Source: Rhypophila decipiens (Eukaryota; Ascomycota; Sordariomycetes; Sordariales; Naviculisporaceae). Taken from it: a stretch of DNA of 64,000 bases. The notes below the pieces were generated by a model, which was given only the letters and a program-made list of their open reading frames with translations, made no database searches and had not been told where the DNA came from. The position numbers were made by a program, and so were the translations under genes. The first letter of the stretch is position 1, and every line of letters begins with the position of its first letter. The stretch covers positions 1 to 64,000 of the forward strand of contig MU858077.1 of assembly GCA_033297075.1 (NCBI GenBank). The letters are read 5' to 3'. Shown here piece by piece: positions 24,748-34,775 of this stretch.

Positions 24748-26619
24748 ATGATCCCCACGCATCGCAACTCCTCAACCGCCCTTAGGCCGGCCGCTCAAGA
24801 CCCAGATTCCACTTCCGTTAGATCGCGCAACCGTCGCCCCGCTGCGAGCTCCGGGCAAGATGCAGATTCGTTGCTGTCGACGCCGATACCTTCACCGAGT
24901 CGCGGTGCCTCGCCAATCCCAGCGACACACATAGGCGGTATCACGGGAAGGAATAACCCCAGGACTGAATATGCATCTAGTCCGTCTCGTGGAAAGGAAA
25001 CGGCTGCCGGACGTGGTCTCATTGACGGTTCATGGGCTCCGAGCTGGGCGTCGGTTCAGGGATTTGCGACGTCAATAATTTCAGGCAGCTCTACTTTGTT
25101 CGCTGCAGACACTGGGGGAAATGGAAGTCGCACACGGAGTAGCAGGACACGAACCAGACACAGTGATGGCCCCAGACCTGGCGACAGTTGGGGTCCTGAA
25201 CCCCCGTCCGAGTCGAGGCCCCGGTTGGATGATGTTGCAGCGGGCTCACGGAGCCAGAGGGACGCCAGACTCAAGGCGATAAGAACTGCGAGTGTTCTTG
25301 AGAGCCATGAGGGAGTCAATGGGGGGTTGGATATTCGAGGCAGCTTCAAAAAACGAAGATCGGACGAAGACCTTCGGAGCTCATTCCAGGGCGAAGAGGA
25401 AGGCGATCACTTGGTTTACATTCACCACGTCCAACCAGTCGACACATACGCTGGAATTGTGCTCAAGTATAGGTGCCGCGAAGATGCATTCCGTAAAGCC
25501 AACGGGCTATGGTCCCGAGACAATATCCAGACTCGAAAATGGCTGGCTGTGCCGGTGGATGCTTGTGAAGTTAAAGGCAAACCTTGTAACCCCCCCGGGC
25601 CACATTCTGCTCAGATCGATCTGCTAGCCAAGACCCCTGATACGGCGGACCATTTCAGGGGAAACAATTATTCGACCGGAGATGATTACTTCCACTCTTC
25701 GCCGACTGGTCCATTCGAACAGCCCAACGTTGCCGAGGACAAACCATGGACTCACGTTCGATGGGTGGCTCTAGACTCATTTACTACTCCAGTTGAAATT
25801 GGCCGCGTGCCGCGAAAAGCTCTAGGATATTTCCCACCACGCAGGAAAAAGAGCTTGCTCTCGTCTCGGCCGTCAACGCCACGAGGCTCTGTCGAAGTTC
25901 CAAGTATTGCTCTCAGTGCAGAAGCGGGGGTCGATAGCCCCCGGAGCACGTCATCTCGCCGAACCAGTCTCCTGAACAACCGACCGCAACTGCCCAATAC
26001 CCATACGCAAGGCCCAGGACGAAGCAGGGTTGGCAGTGCTGGAGAGGATGCCAGACCAGCCTGGATGCGCCGGCCTGGCGGTGTGGGCTCTTTGGGGAAG
26101 TCAGTAAGAGCTCCCGGGCCCGCTAAGGACTATTTCAACACCTGGGCCAAGAAGCATATACCAAATCTTGCCATCGACTCCCTGCCATCTATGTCTGTAA
26201 TGGGGGCCGAAACTGCCCGTTTGGGCTTTGGCAGGGGTGCAGAGGAATCAGCCGCTATCGTCGAGAGCCCGTTCGAGGAAGGAAGAGACGTCTCTTCCCC
26301 AGGGAGCCAGGGGACAGGTCTGGACAAGGCTGCTGCCGCTATCGAGACATGGCTCCGAGGTGCTTTCGCCAAGACTCCGGGGACCCCCATTCTCGGGCCA
26401 CGCGGGCGACATACAGCAATGGAAGAGGGTGATCTTATCGAACTTGCGGACACCAACAGTGACGATGGACGACCTCGGCCTCTTGGTGGAGGACCCGGAG
26501 ATGAATCTGGGTTACTATCATCCCCTGCTTATGGGGCATCGGGCTTGGATGGGATTGGAACGGTCCGGGGCCGAAACGGCGTGAGCAATGCCGCTGGGAA
26601 GCCCAACAAATCGGACTAA
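24748..26619 (+). CDS. Intracellular LysM-domain protein
   Basis: Single uninterrupted exon, 623 aa. One LysM-like domain lies at about residues 220-270 (VYIHHVQPVDTYAGIVLKYR, then the FRKANGLWSRDNIQ segment). Long Ser/Pro/Arg/Gly-rich, probably disordered regions flank it. No signal peptide or membrane helix is visible, so this differs from the secreted chitin-binding LysM effectors and resembles cytoplasmic eukaryotic LysM proteins of poorly defined role (family knowledge). The single LysM lacks the paired cysteines typical of fungal effector LysMs. Ligand and function cannot be stated. Confidence 0.75.
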   Translation: MIPTHRNSSTALRPAAQDPDSTSVRSRNRRPAASSGQDADSLLSTPIPSPSRGASPIPATHIGGITGRNNPRTEYASSPSRGKETAAGRGLIDGSWAPSWASVQGFATSIISGSSTLFAADTGGNGSRTRSSRTRTRHSDGPRPGDSWGPEPPSESRPRLDDVAAGSRSQRDARLKAIRTASVLESHEGVNGGLDIRGSFKKRRSDEDLRSSFQGEEEGDHLVYIHHVQPVDTYAGIVLKYRCREDAFRKANGLWSRDNIQTRKWLAVPVDACEVKGKPCNPPGPHSAQIDLLAKTPDTADHFRGNNYSTGDDYFHSSPTGPFEQPNVAEDKPWTHVRWVALDSFTTPVEIGRVPRKALGYFPPRRKKSLLSSRPSTPRGSVEVPSIALSAEAGVDSPRSTSSRRTSLLNNRPQLPNTHTQGPGRSRVGSAGEDARPAWMRRPGGVGSLGKSVRAPGPAKDYFNTWAKKHIPNLAIDSLPSMSVMGAETARLGFGRGAEESAAIVESPFEEGRDVSSPGSQGTGLDKAAAAIETWLRGAFAKTPGTPILGPRGRHTAMEEGDLIELADTNSDDGRPRPLGGGPGDESGLLSSPAYGASGLDGIGTVRGRNGVSNAAGKPNKSD

Positions 26620-27376
26620 CAGCTTGGAGGGAGGATATAGGGTGGCCCAGCAGTAAAGCAATTTTTTAGAGACAGCAGCACCATTTTGGAAATATTTATA
26701 TCATGATGGTTGTTTTCATGTAGCATTTTTCTACAGGCGTTTTGCAAGGCTTTCCCGTGGCTCTTCTTTGCTTCAGTTTATTGACTTGTTTGCAATCTAG
26801 CCCCCGATCTTCTACCTTTTTTGTATATAGGAAGACCCGACAGATTTGAATCTGTAACTTGTAGCGAGAGAGCAACAGGACAGCGTACCAAGTGCGAGGC
26901 GTAACAGTTTCTGCGTGATGAGATTATATAGAGTTCTTGTTAGCTTTGCTTTATCTGGTATTGAAAACCCCAGCCTTTCCCTGGTCTTTTGGTTATTCAG
27001 ACATTCTTTGGGAACTATGGAACTATGTCTTTGACCATGATAGAAATGTTTTTTGTTTGCTTTAAAAAGGAGTGGTATTGCTGTTCCTGTACCGTGACCG
27101 TGCCGACTGCACGGGTTTGACACTGTAACCAGCCAATCAAATGGCTCCATTCCGCCATACAAACACTGAACCTCAATTGGCCTCCCCTGAGACAAATCAA
27201 CCAGATAGACATCCAGATTCAAGTGAACTGAAACGTCCAATATCGTCACAAAAACAACGATTAATCAATATCCATCAACTTCTCTCGCCCTTTTACTGAT
27301 TTTTCTATAAGTCGCACTCATTTTGCAGCCCAAACTTTTCAGCTTCACAAGGCACCAGCAAGGCGTTGGTCTCGCG
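26620..27376. other. Intergenic region before ARV1
   Basis: 3' UTR of the LysM gene and promoter of ARV1. It contains an ACAGATT/AATCTGT palindrome at 26840-26855. No gene is supported on either strand. Confidence 0.45.
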
Positions 27377-28578
27377 ATGCCAATATGTATCGAATGTCGG
27401 CACCCAGTCAAGACGCTCTGGCGAGAGGGAGGCAGCAGCAGCGGACGACGCGATAACAAATCGTCGGGGGGGCATAATATCCGGTTGACGGTGTGCAAGA
27501 ACTGCGGCCGTTTCTGTGACAAGTACGTCGAGCACGACTTTGTGGTGCTCTTCATCGATCTCGTCTTGATCAAGCCGCAGGTGAGTTTGAAGAGCTCTGT
27601 TTCTGGTTTTGTTTTATATTATGAAAATGAGATTTGATGATTTACATGTTGTACTAACCAAGTGCCCGGTTTTGTTCATTTTAGGTATACAGACACTTGT
27701 TACACAACACTCTTATGAAAGATGAGGATGAATTTGCGGTATGTAACGAATGCCGATATATCTGGTGTCATTCTAGCCATTTTTTCTAACAAGAATATAT
27801 CTATGTCCCAGCCATCTATCGTCCGTCTGGGAGTCCTCCTCCTGCTCTTCGACGTCTACCTCACCTGGGCCCGGATAGAAAAACAATCCGGCCCAACATC
27901 CGCCCCAGCTTCCTCAGTCTCAGCAATAGACCTGGCAGCGGGTTCGTCCTCCAGCATCGCCGGCAACTCCACCGCGGCTCTTATGACCAGCAACTTTGGA
28001 AGACTCGCCCAACAACCCATAGTAGTCCAGTATATATTCTTCCGTATGTATCCTTCCCCCCCTCTCCCCATTATCACCTGACAGAGAAAACTAATGTGAG
28101 TAAAAAAAAAAAAGTCCTGCTATGCACCCTCTCAACCCTAGCATTCCACTTCTCAATCCGCTTCCTAACCTCGTCCCGCTTCTCCCCCCTTTCCTTCTTC
28201 GGCACCCTACCACAATACTCTCGCCCCAACTCGGTTTCCACCGCGTTACTGGTATCTTCTTCGACCAAGTTATTCCCTATCCTCATGGTGATCTGGGAAT
28301 ACGACGTCCCCGCCGCAGCACGCTCATTGGGCTGGGCGGTCGTGGCAAATAACGTCGAGGCGCTCAAGATTCTTCTTGACTGTGGGTATGGCGTCGCTGC
28401 GGTGCTGGCTACCGCCGGCGCGCTGAGTAGATGGGCCATGGGACGGGTTGTGCTTTGGGTTGCGGGCTTGGAGGGCGTGGATTCTGCTGGGGAACATAGT
28501 GTTGCTGAGGACGGGAGGGCGCTCGGGGCGCTGCTGATGAATGTTTTGGATTGGGCTGGAAGGTTGGCTGTGGGATAG
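27377..28578 (+). CDS. arv1: ARV1 lipid/sterol homeostasis protein
   Basis: Four exons (27377-27580, 27685-27738, 27812-28043, 28115-28578), introns of 104, 73 and 71 bp, 317 aa. The N-terminal ARV1 homology domain has its cysteine pairs (CIEC at residues 4-7 and CKNCGRFCDKYVE) followed by EHDFVVLFIDLVLIKPQVYR. Several hydrophobic membrane segments follow. ARV1 is an ER membrane protein needed for sterol and sphingolipid distribution and GPI-anchor synthesis (established for yeast). The last intron ends in twelve A residues (28102-28113) before its AG, instead of a pyrimidine tract; the join is supported by frame and by the sense of the next exon (LLCTLSTLAFHF). It is convergent with the V-ATPase subunit gene. 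Confidence 0.9.
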
Positions 28579-29176
28579 ATACCTAGGTTGATGTTTGTAG
28601 ATGCACTGTTTTATTATATAGGAGGAAGGTACAGTTGTTTGATTACTATGGATGCTTGAAAGAATATCAGTCCTCGGTGAAGTAAACTTCATGATTTTAC
28701 ACATCTGGGCTACCAGTAGGAAACGAAACAAAGTCCACTACCTATTCTACAGACGGGCCCGGGCATGGGCTCTACACCGGAAACGGTATGAAATACAGTA
28801 CAATATGAACCCTTCCAAGCAGGAAAGAAAGCAGAATTCTCGCCTGCCAAACTCCAAAAACGCCGTATGCCTTCTCCCCTGCTCAGTGATTTACGTACTT
28901 CTTCCTCTTCTCAGCCTCGCTATGATAAATTTAAGATGGCTGCTATATGAATATGGTCCTTCAATTCGTCGGGCAGGTAACGCTTTATTCATGCAATAAT
29001 GACAACCGCGTAGGCTGTCGGTTTCGGTTGGTGCGTAGGGTGCGCCTCTTTCGTTTCGTCCAGCAATCAACTCCCTTCCCGACGAGCTGAATGACAGTTG
29101 CTCTCTTGGTCCCTCACTCTCTTGCCCCTTTGTCGAGTTATCTTCACTTTGATTGGGTAATGGTGTTGTGTTTTTA
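28579..29176. other. Convergent 3' region, ARV1 / vma9
   Basis: Probable 3' UTRs of the two converging genes. No gene is seen. Confidence 0.45.
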
Positions 29177-29586
29177 TTAGTGATGGATGTATTCCGGTCT
29201 GAGATCGGAACGCCTCGGCTCGATTAACGGGTTTAGTTGCGCCAGGAAGGCAATCGCCCACATCAGGTAGCAGCTGACGAACGAGAGGATAAGTGATGAT
29301 CGCCAGAGTCTATATATATACAACAGTTCGTACGTCGAGGTTAGTGATCTTGTCTTCCAGGCATAAAACAGGGAGTACGAGAAGGTGCGGCAGGCGGGGG
29401 AAGGCAGAAGCGTACACTTGGTTCTCTCCCTTGGGCGCAAAGACCCATGCGGCGACACACATGGCGATGATGATGGCCAGGCCAATGAAGATGCTCCACC
29501 TAAGTTGTCGCGAGTTTCGTGTTAGCTATGATCTTGCTCGTGATATCCAGGAGGTGCACTGGAGGGTCGCCGTACCCGTTTGCCAT
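29177..29586 (-). CDS. vma9: V-type ATPase subunit e (Vma9-like)
   Basis: Three exons (29586-29576, 29499-29416, 29309-29177), introns of 76 and 106 bp, encode 75 aa. The protein begins MANGWSIFIGL, has two hydrophobic helices separated by a short loop with FAPKGENQ, and ends with LAQLNPLIEPRRSDLR. This is the size, topology and motif order of the V0 subunit e family. In yeast this subunit is needed for assembly of the V0 proton channel at the vacuole. For intron 2, two GT donors lie two bases apart; only the downstream one (exon end at 29416) keeps the frame into LWRSSLILSF. It is too small and split to be found as one ORF. Confidence 0.88.
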
Positions 29587-30033
29587 TTTGATGTTCGTTT
29601 CTTCGTTTCCTCCTTCTTTCGGTTTCTCGTGGCTGTAGTAAGCGGTGAAACTGCGGCAAAGAGTATTCGACAGGCTGTATTTCGCTTCAAGAAGTTCGAC
29701 GTTCGTTGCCCGGAATTCGTCGGGGAATTTGGTGGTTGCGCGGTTGGGGATTCAAGATGACGATAGTGGAGGTTGTGAGCTCTGTCCAGTGGCGTGGGCT
29801 GCTGGAGCTTGGCCGACCAACAAGGCGGGCTTAGTCATCAATACACGTTACAGGCGTATAATACGTTACGTTACGTTGCGGGCGTTCCTGAGTACACTAA
29901 TAAAACGCCAGCTCTCTTGCCTCATCCCGAAAATAAATAAACCAGACATCAGTTCATGAGCACTGAACATGAAATAATTGCCAATGCTCGTTTGATCTGT
30001 GAATCTAAAATTGGTCAGAACCATGCCACTACT
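29587..30033. other. Short intergenic region upstream of vma9
   Basis: It holds the vma9 promoter and the 3' end of the dehydrogenase-like gene. A short CGTTA repeat lies near 29860-29880. No gene is seen. Confidence 0.4.
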
Positions 30034-31021
30034 TCAGCTGTTTTCATACTTCAAGCCGGCCTCCATTCTCACAGCACCATAAATCCCAGCAATGTCTCCT
30101 GTGGGACCCGCGTGCTCTTTTACCTGGGCAAGGTGCGCATCGGCGATTTCGACATTCTTCATCCTGGTGCCAGCCGCTTTCGCCAGACTCAGAGCATGTC
30201 CAGCGTCTTTTCGGGCAAGATCGACGGCGAATAATGGATAGTCTCTCTTGAAATAATCGCCCTGCAGCATCCGGTTCGAATACGCCGCGTAAGGCCCAGG
30301 GAAGAAGCTCTCAACGAAATGATGGATATGCTCCGTTCCCAGGCCCGACTTCTCCGCCAACACGTGTGCCTCAGCCAACTGCTCTATCATGTTCAAAATG
30401 AATGTATTCCCAATCAGCTTCAAGGTGAGTGCTTTCCCGTACGGCTCATCACTCATGTCGATCTCGGCCCGGGACGTGACGCCCTTGAAGTATGGTCGCG
30501 CTCTCTGGACGGAGTCTTTCGGTCCGCAGAGCACACCGATCAGCTGTCCAGCATCCGCAAGGGCAGGTGGGCCGAAGACGGGTGCCGTGAGATACTGTCC
30601 CCCCTTTTCCACGACCGCTCTTCCCAAACTCTCGGTCGTATCGGGATGGATGGTTGAGCACTCAACGATCAGCTTGCCAGTGATATCGCTCTTTAGAACC
30701 TCATCTATGGCCTCGCGCACCACCTGGTCATTGGACAGGATGACGAAAATGATGTCGGCTTTGGCAACACCCTCGGCGATGGAGTCGACCACCGCCGTCT
30801 TGCCTTCGCCCAGAGACCTGCTGAGATCGATGGACCGTTGTTTGGTACGGTTGTACAGCAACAGCGGTTGATCCAAGTTTGCCTTTTCTACAATGTTCTT
30901 GCACATGCCCTATTCGAGGATAATCAGCATCAGACTCATCCATTACAAGAATCAGTGTTCGCAAAGAAAGACTAACCCGTCCCATATTTCCCAATCCGAT
31001 CCAAAAGAGTGTCGGCGCCAT
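30034..31021 (-). CDS. 6PGDH / 3-hydroxyisobutyrate dehydrogenase-like enzyme
   Basis: Two exons (31021-30977 and 30909-30034) joined in phase 0 across a 67-bp intron; 306 aa. The N-terminal Rossmann motif is G9-L-G11-N-M-G14, followed by an acidic/hydrophobic strand and the substrate segment ECSTIHPDT (S100). The catalytic Lys of the beta-hydroxyacid dehydrogenase superfamily is visible as K179-LIG-N183, within the usual all-alpha second half. It probably oxidises a beta-hydroxyacid with NAD(P)+. The substrate cannot be assigned, because the segment TAPVFGPPALADAG differs from the classic hydroxyisobutyrate pattern. The start is divergent from arg2, with 1,026 bp between. Confidence 0.82.
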
Positions 31022-31733
31022 GGTTGAGAGATATAGCAATAAATACCGGGGATCACAAGTTTAGGATACGAACTGGAACTGCTGTAGAAAACTAAGAATA
31101 GGGACCTTGACAGACTGGAACTATGAGCAGAGATGGTGAATATCAAAGGTAAGATATTGAGCATGTTAGTAAGACCCGAAAACATCCCCGCTCCGGCTTC
31201 TTCTTATAAGAAGGCACATGTTGTGCCCACATCCATGTCGGTTTGCGAAAGACCCCTAAACCCGGCCGAAGTTTTCCGGAATACATTGGGGTATCAGAAG
31301 AAAACGGCCCGGCGACTCGTCGCCTATACAGCTGGCCAAATACATCTCGAACATGTGTAATTGGCGAGCTCCCGTCTGTCATTCCAAGTTACCATGTTGG
31401 CGTGCATGACGTAAGGACTGCAATACCGCACGTATTATAGCGCCGGTCTCGCTTGTTGAACGAAATGCTAATGACCGCAGGGCACAAAGCCGGAGACAGC
31501 CTTCTGCCTCTGCAAATGTTTACTCCGCTCCCGTATTTTAAACTTTATACATAATAAACTATCGAACCCTTCTATTCACATGATTTCGTCTCAAGCCCCC
31601 CTGCCACCAGCTTCATAGCCTTTTGGCGGTGTAATGCACAGTAGTGCGCAGTGCGGTGGGGTCTGCTAACATGTCGGCAACAACAGATGTCTTTGACCTC
31701 CTCCCAGTCACCTTGAAGAGAAAATGTAACCAT

Positions 31734-31740
31734 TGACTCA
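31734..31740. promoter_or_regulatory. TGACTCA site (Gcn4/CpcA type)
   Basis: A perfect TGACTCA, the core of the bZIP general amino-acid control element, lies 308 bases upstream of the arg2 start codon. Control of arginine genes by Gcn4/CpcA/CPC1 is established in yeast and moulds; binding here is inferred. Confidence 0.6.
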
Positions 31741-31787
31741 CTACCACGACACAACAAAATTGAGGGACATAATCATAATCAACAGCT

Positions 31788-31808
31788 ATGATGAAGAGTT
31801 GTATCTAA
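31788..31808 (+). promoter_or_regulatory. Short uORF in the arg2 leader
   Basis: ATG ATG AAG AGT TGT ATC TAA encodes MMKSCI about 240 bases before the arg2 ATG. It would matter only if the transcript begins upstream of it. It has no resemblance to the arginine attenuator peptide of carbamoyl-phosphate synthase genes. Confidence 0.35.
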
Positions 31809-32047
31809 AACACTGTCTTTCCCTTTGATCGCGGCCCCCAGGGGCACTGCACAAAAGACAGATCAACATTCATTGTCTGGGTCGCTCAGTACCCCGTACC
31901 AACCCTCAAATCGACCGATCTTAGCTCCCGCCGAGATTTTGCAGGAGCCCTTCTCCGAAATAATACCGGTCAACCACATACGTCTTGAGCCCGTGTACAA
32001 AGTTCCTTTTACATATATCAAAGGCCCAATTCTTCAACTACATCATC

Positions 32048-34154
32048 ATGTTAGCTCGATCAAGCACCGGTGCCTTGAAAGCGGTGACTCGTTCAACACA
32101 GGTAATCAAAGTTCACCTTCAAGGTTCATGATCAACGCTAACGGCCGGACTCAGTTGTCGGTACTGAGAGAGCCAGGGCAAAGAGGGAGCACTCAAGCTT
32201 CGCAGAGATTATATCTGTCGACCTCGGAAAATGGCGGAACTTTTCCCTCCCAAAAGGGACCAGCTGCGAAAAAGAAGAGGGACCAAGATAGGGTAGACAC
32301 CCTCGCGACCCTCGCCATCCTGCGTTCATAGGCATGCTAATACATAATCAGGAGTTCTTGATAACTGTGCTCGAGTCAGCCGTGACAAAACGTGATGCTC
32401 GCGCCTATCTTCAGACCTTTACCCCCAAGTCGCCGGCCGGCGGGGGAAAGAAGCCACCGTCCACTGGCTTCATCATGTATGACACCATTCGAGCCGTGAC
32501 CGAGACACCGAGGTTCATCCAAGGACCGGAGCCAGAATCTGTCCCAGAACGGGATGAGGATCCCCATATAGTCATTGTCAAGCTCAGTGAAACACAGTCA
32601 TGGGATGATACCGTCATGGATGGGGTGGCGACGACGCTTACCCGACTTCGGAATCTGGGTTTCATCAGCGTCATCGTCCCGGATTGTCATCCGGATACTA
32701 TAGACCAACAAACAGTCCGCGTGCTCAAGGCTATCCTTCGTCTTGGCTTACCAGGAGCAAAGATTGTTGACTCTGCCATCTGGAAACAACCCGAGTCCGA
32801 AACGAGACCCCGGCTCTCCTCTGTCTGTCCCACGAGCCTGTTCATTGGATTCCCGGAGGCGCTGGTGACTCCCCTTAAGCAGGGGCACATCTTGGTCGTC
32901 CCCCCTCGGGCCCTTTGCGACGAAACGATGAAGTATACGAATGCCAACTCGGATGAGCTGGTCGTCGCCCTCACCAGCTTCTTCTCGGGGATACAGTTCG
33001 GTCATCAGCCCCCAGCAGACGATGATCCATCTTCTCAGCCCAGTGCTCGTCCGCCCCGAAGAGCCCTGGTGGACAGGATCATTGTTCTTGATCCGCACGG
33101 AGGCATTCCATCTCGCAAGCAAGAAGAGGGAGCACGAGTCTTTATAAATTTGGAGGAACAGTTCGACGTCATCCAGAAGGATCTGGTCGCCGGCGGTCGC
33201 CACAACTTGCCCAATCCAGCAGATCCCGGGGCGCCCAGAACAAAACATCTAGAGAACTTGCGGCTTGCCAAGGCTACTCTGGGGATCCTGCCGTCAAGCG
33301 CATCTGCTGTGATTACCAGTCCGGCCGAGGCAGCTAATATCAATGACGTGGATATCAATAAAAATGGCAACAGTCCCGATCGATTTGCAGGCGAAGTACG
33401 GACCCGCAAGTGGCAGCACCCACTGATACACAACCTGATAACCGACCGACCAATCTACTCTCCATCGCTACCAATGGGAAGACTGAAACCGAGCACAGAA
33501 GCGAGCAAAGGACTGACCACGTCGCGGATGCCGACCACAACGCTTGCGAAGAAGGGCATGCCAGTGACTATCTTTCCAGATGCCCGGATGTTGGGCTGGC
33601 ACGCGCCCAAGCCCGGTGGACCCCGCCTTAGGCTGACCGACACATGTATTGACTTGCCCAGGCTCTTGCATCTGATCAACGACTCTTTTAGCAGGAAGCT
33701 CGACGCAGAGCACTATCTACGGCGTCTCGAAGACAGTCTTGCGGGCATCATTATTGCTGGAGAATATGAGGGTGGAGCAATCCTGACCTGGGAGCGACCC
33801 TTTGGCCTCGACGAAGAGACGGCGTACAACTCGGGTCGTCTTGTCCCGTACTTGGACAAGTTTGCCGTTCTCAAGAAGTGGCAAGGAGCAGGCGGGGTGG
33901 CGGACATAGTGTTCAACGCCATGGTACATGACTGCTTCCCGTCTGGAGTGTGTTGGAGGAGCAGGAAGGACAACCCGGTCAATAAGTGGTACTTTGAGCG
34001 TTCGTGTGGTGAGCGCAAGCTTCCGCACAGCAACTGGTCCATGTTCTGGACGGGGCCAGCGGCTACGCTTGATGACCAGATGATGGATGATTATGAGGAC
34101 GTCTGTCGGAATGTCGTCCCCTCGTGGGCGGATAATCGAAATGTGATGGAATGA
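32048..34154 (+). CDS. arg2: Amino-acid N-acetyltransferase (N-acetylglutamate synthase), mitochondrial
   Basis: Three exons (32048-32101, 32155-32292, 32352-34154), introns of 53 and 59 bp, all phase 0; 664 aa. The first 18 residues (MLARSSTGALKAVTRSTQ) are a basic, hydroxylated mitochondrial presequence. The middle is the amino-acid-kinase-like domain (VIVPDC, LVDRIIVLDPHGGIPSRK). The C-terminal ~190 residues are the NAT domain, with GWHAPKPGGPRLRLTD, LIIINDSFSRKL-like strand and NKWYFERSCGERK. It makes N-acetylglutamate from acetyl-CoA and glutamate, the first step of arginine and ornithine synthesis, and is usually feedback-inhibited by arginine. Exon 2 to 3 continues KKKRDQD into REFLITVLES, the family pattern. 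A TGACTCA upstream fits general amino-acid control. Confidence 0.93.
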
Positions 34155-34775
34155 TAGGATGACATGAGAGCTTATTGAACACAAAGCTGCCCTGAAGGTG
34201 ATGTCTTGGGTTTTATCGATAGACATGCAAAAGTAGAGATCGCATATACTACTAGAAATGGGTTGGGACTTTGAGATGGAGTTGCTCCTGGAGTAATAGG
34301 CAATACACATGATAGTATTCGTACTAACGTTAATACAAACCGTTTAAAAAAGCAATGGACCAGAGAATCGTCGAAATATCCATTCAGAAAATCCAAAGAT
34401 TCGTGCCATTACTCACTCGCATGCGGCAAAGATATCTACCGTATGTCCGCTCGTGTCTCGTGTGTAATATATCTGGAATGTGACGCAAGGCTACGTATTT
34501 GATGGTACAGTACTGTACAGGGTACGCCGCATGCATCTGGATCCTCTTGGCGGATATCTGACATCTTGCAGGGGACCTGCACAAGTTACAGTGGGGTCAC
34601 ACAGCGGGTCCTAACGTTGCAATCCCTAAACAACTCCAACTTGCAGCAACCCGCCTCGAATCTTCGCAATCCTTCGAGCCAACTTCACCAAACCTATCCG
34701 TAGAGCCAAACAGCTCATCATCAAAGACGCATCTGCCCTATACATCTGTCCCTCGCGATAAATAGAACAGACACA
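34155..34775. other. Intergenic region, arg2 / BAR gene
   Basis: 3' end of arg2 and promoter of the BAR gene. It contains the perfect 14-bp palindrome GTACAGTACTGTAC at 34505-34518. No gene is seen. Confidence 0.45.
34505..34518. repeat. 14-bp perfect palindrome
   Basis: GTACAGTACTGTAC equals its own reverse complement. It lies 258 bases upstream of the BAR gene start and could be a dimeric-factor site. There is no direct evidence of function. Confidence 0.7.

Larger units (their letters stand above)
31022..32047. promoter_or_regulatory. Divergent promoter region, dehydrogenase / arg2
   Basis: Shared upstream region of about 1.0 kb. It contains a TGACTCA site and a short upstream ORF, listed separately. 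No further gene is seen. Confidence 0.5.

Noticed and set aside
31825..32331. 168-codon open frame covering the arg2 first intron
   Set aside because: It opens at a TTG, and its coding part is exon 2 of arg2. The true start is the ATG at 32048 with a mitochondrial presequence in another frame.
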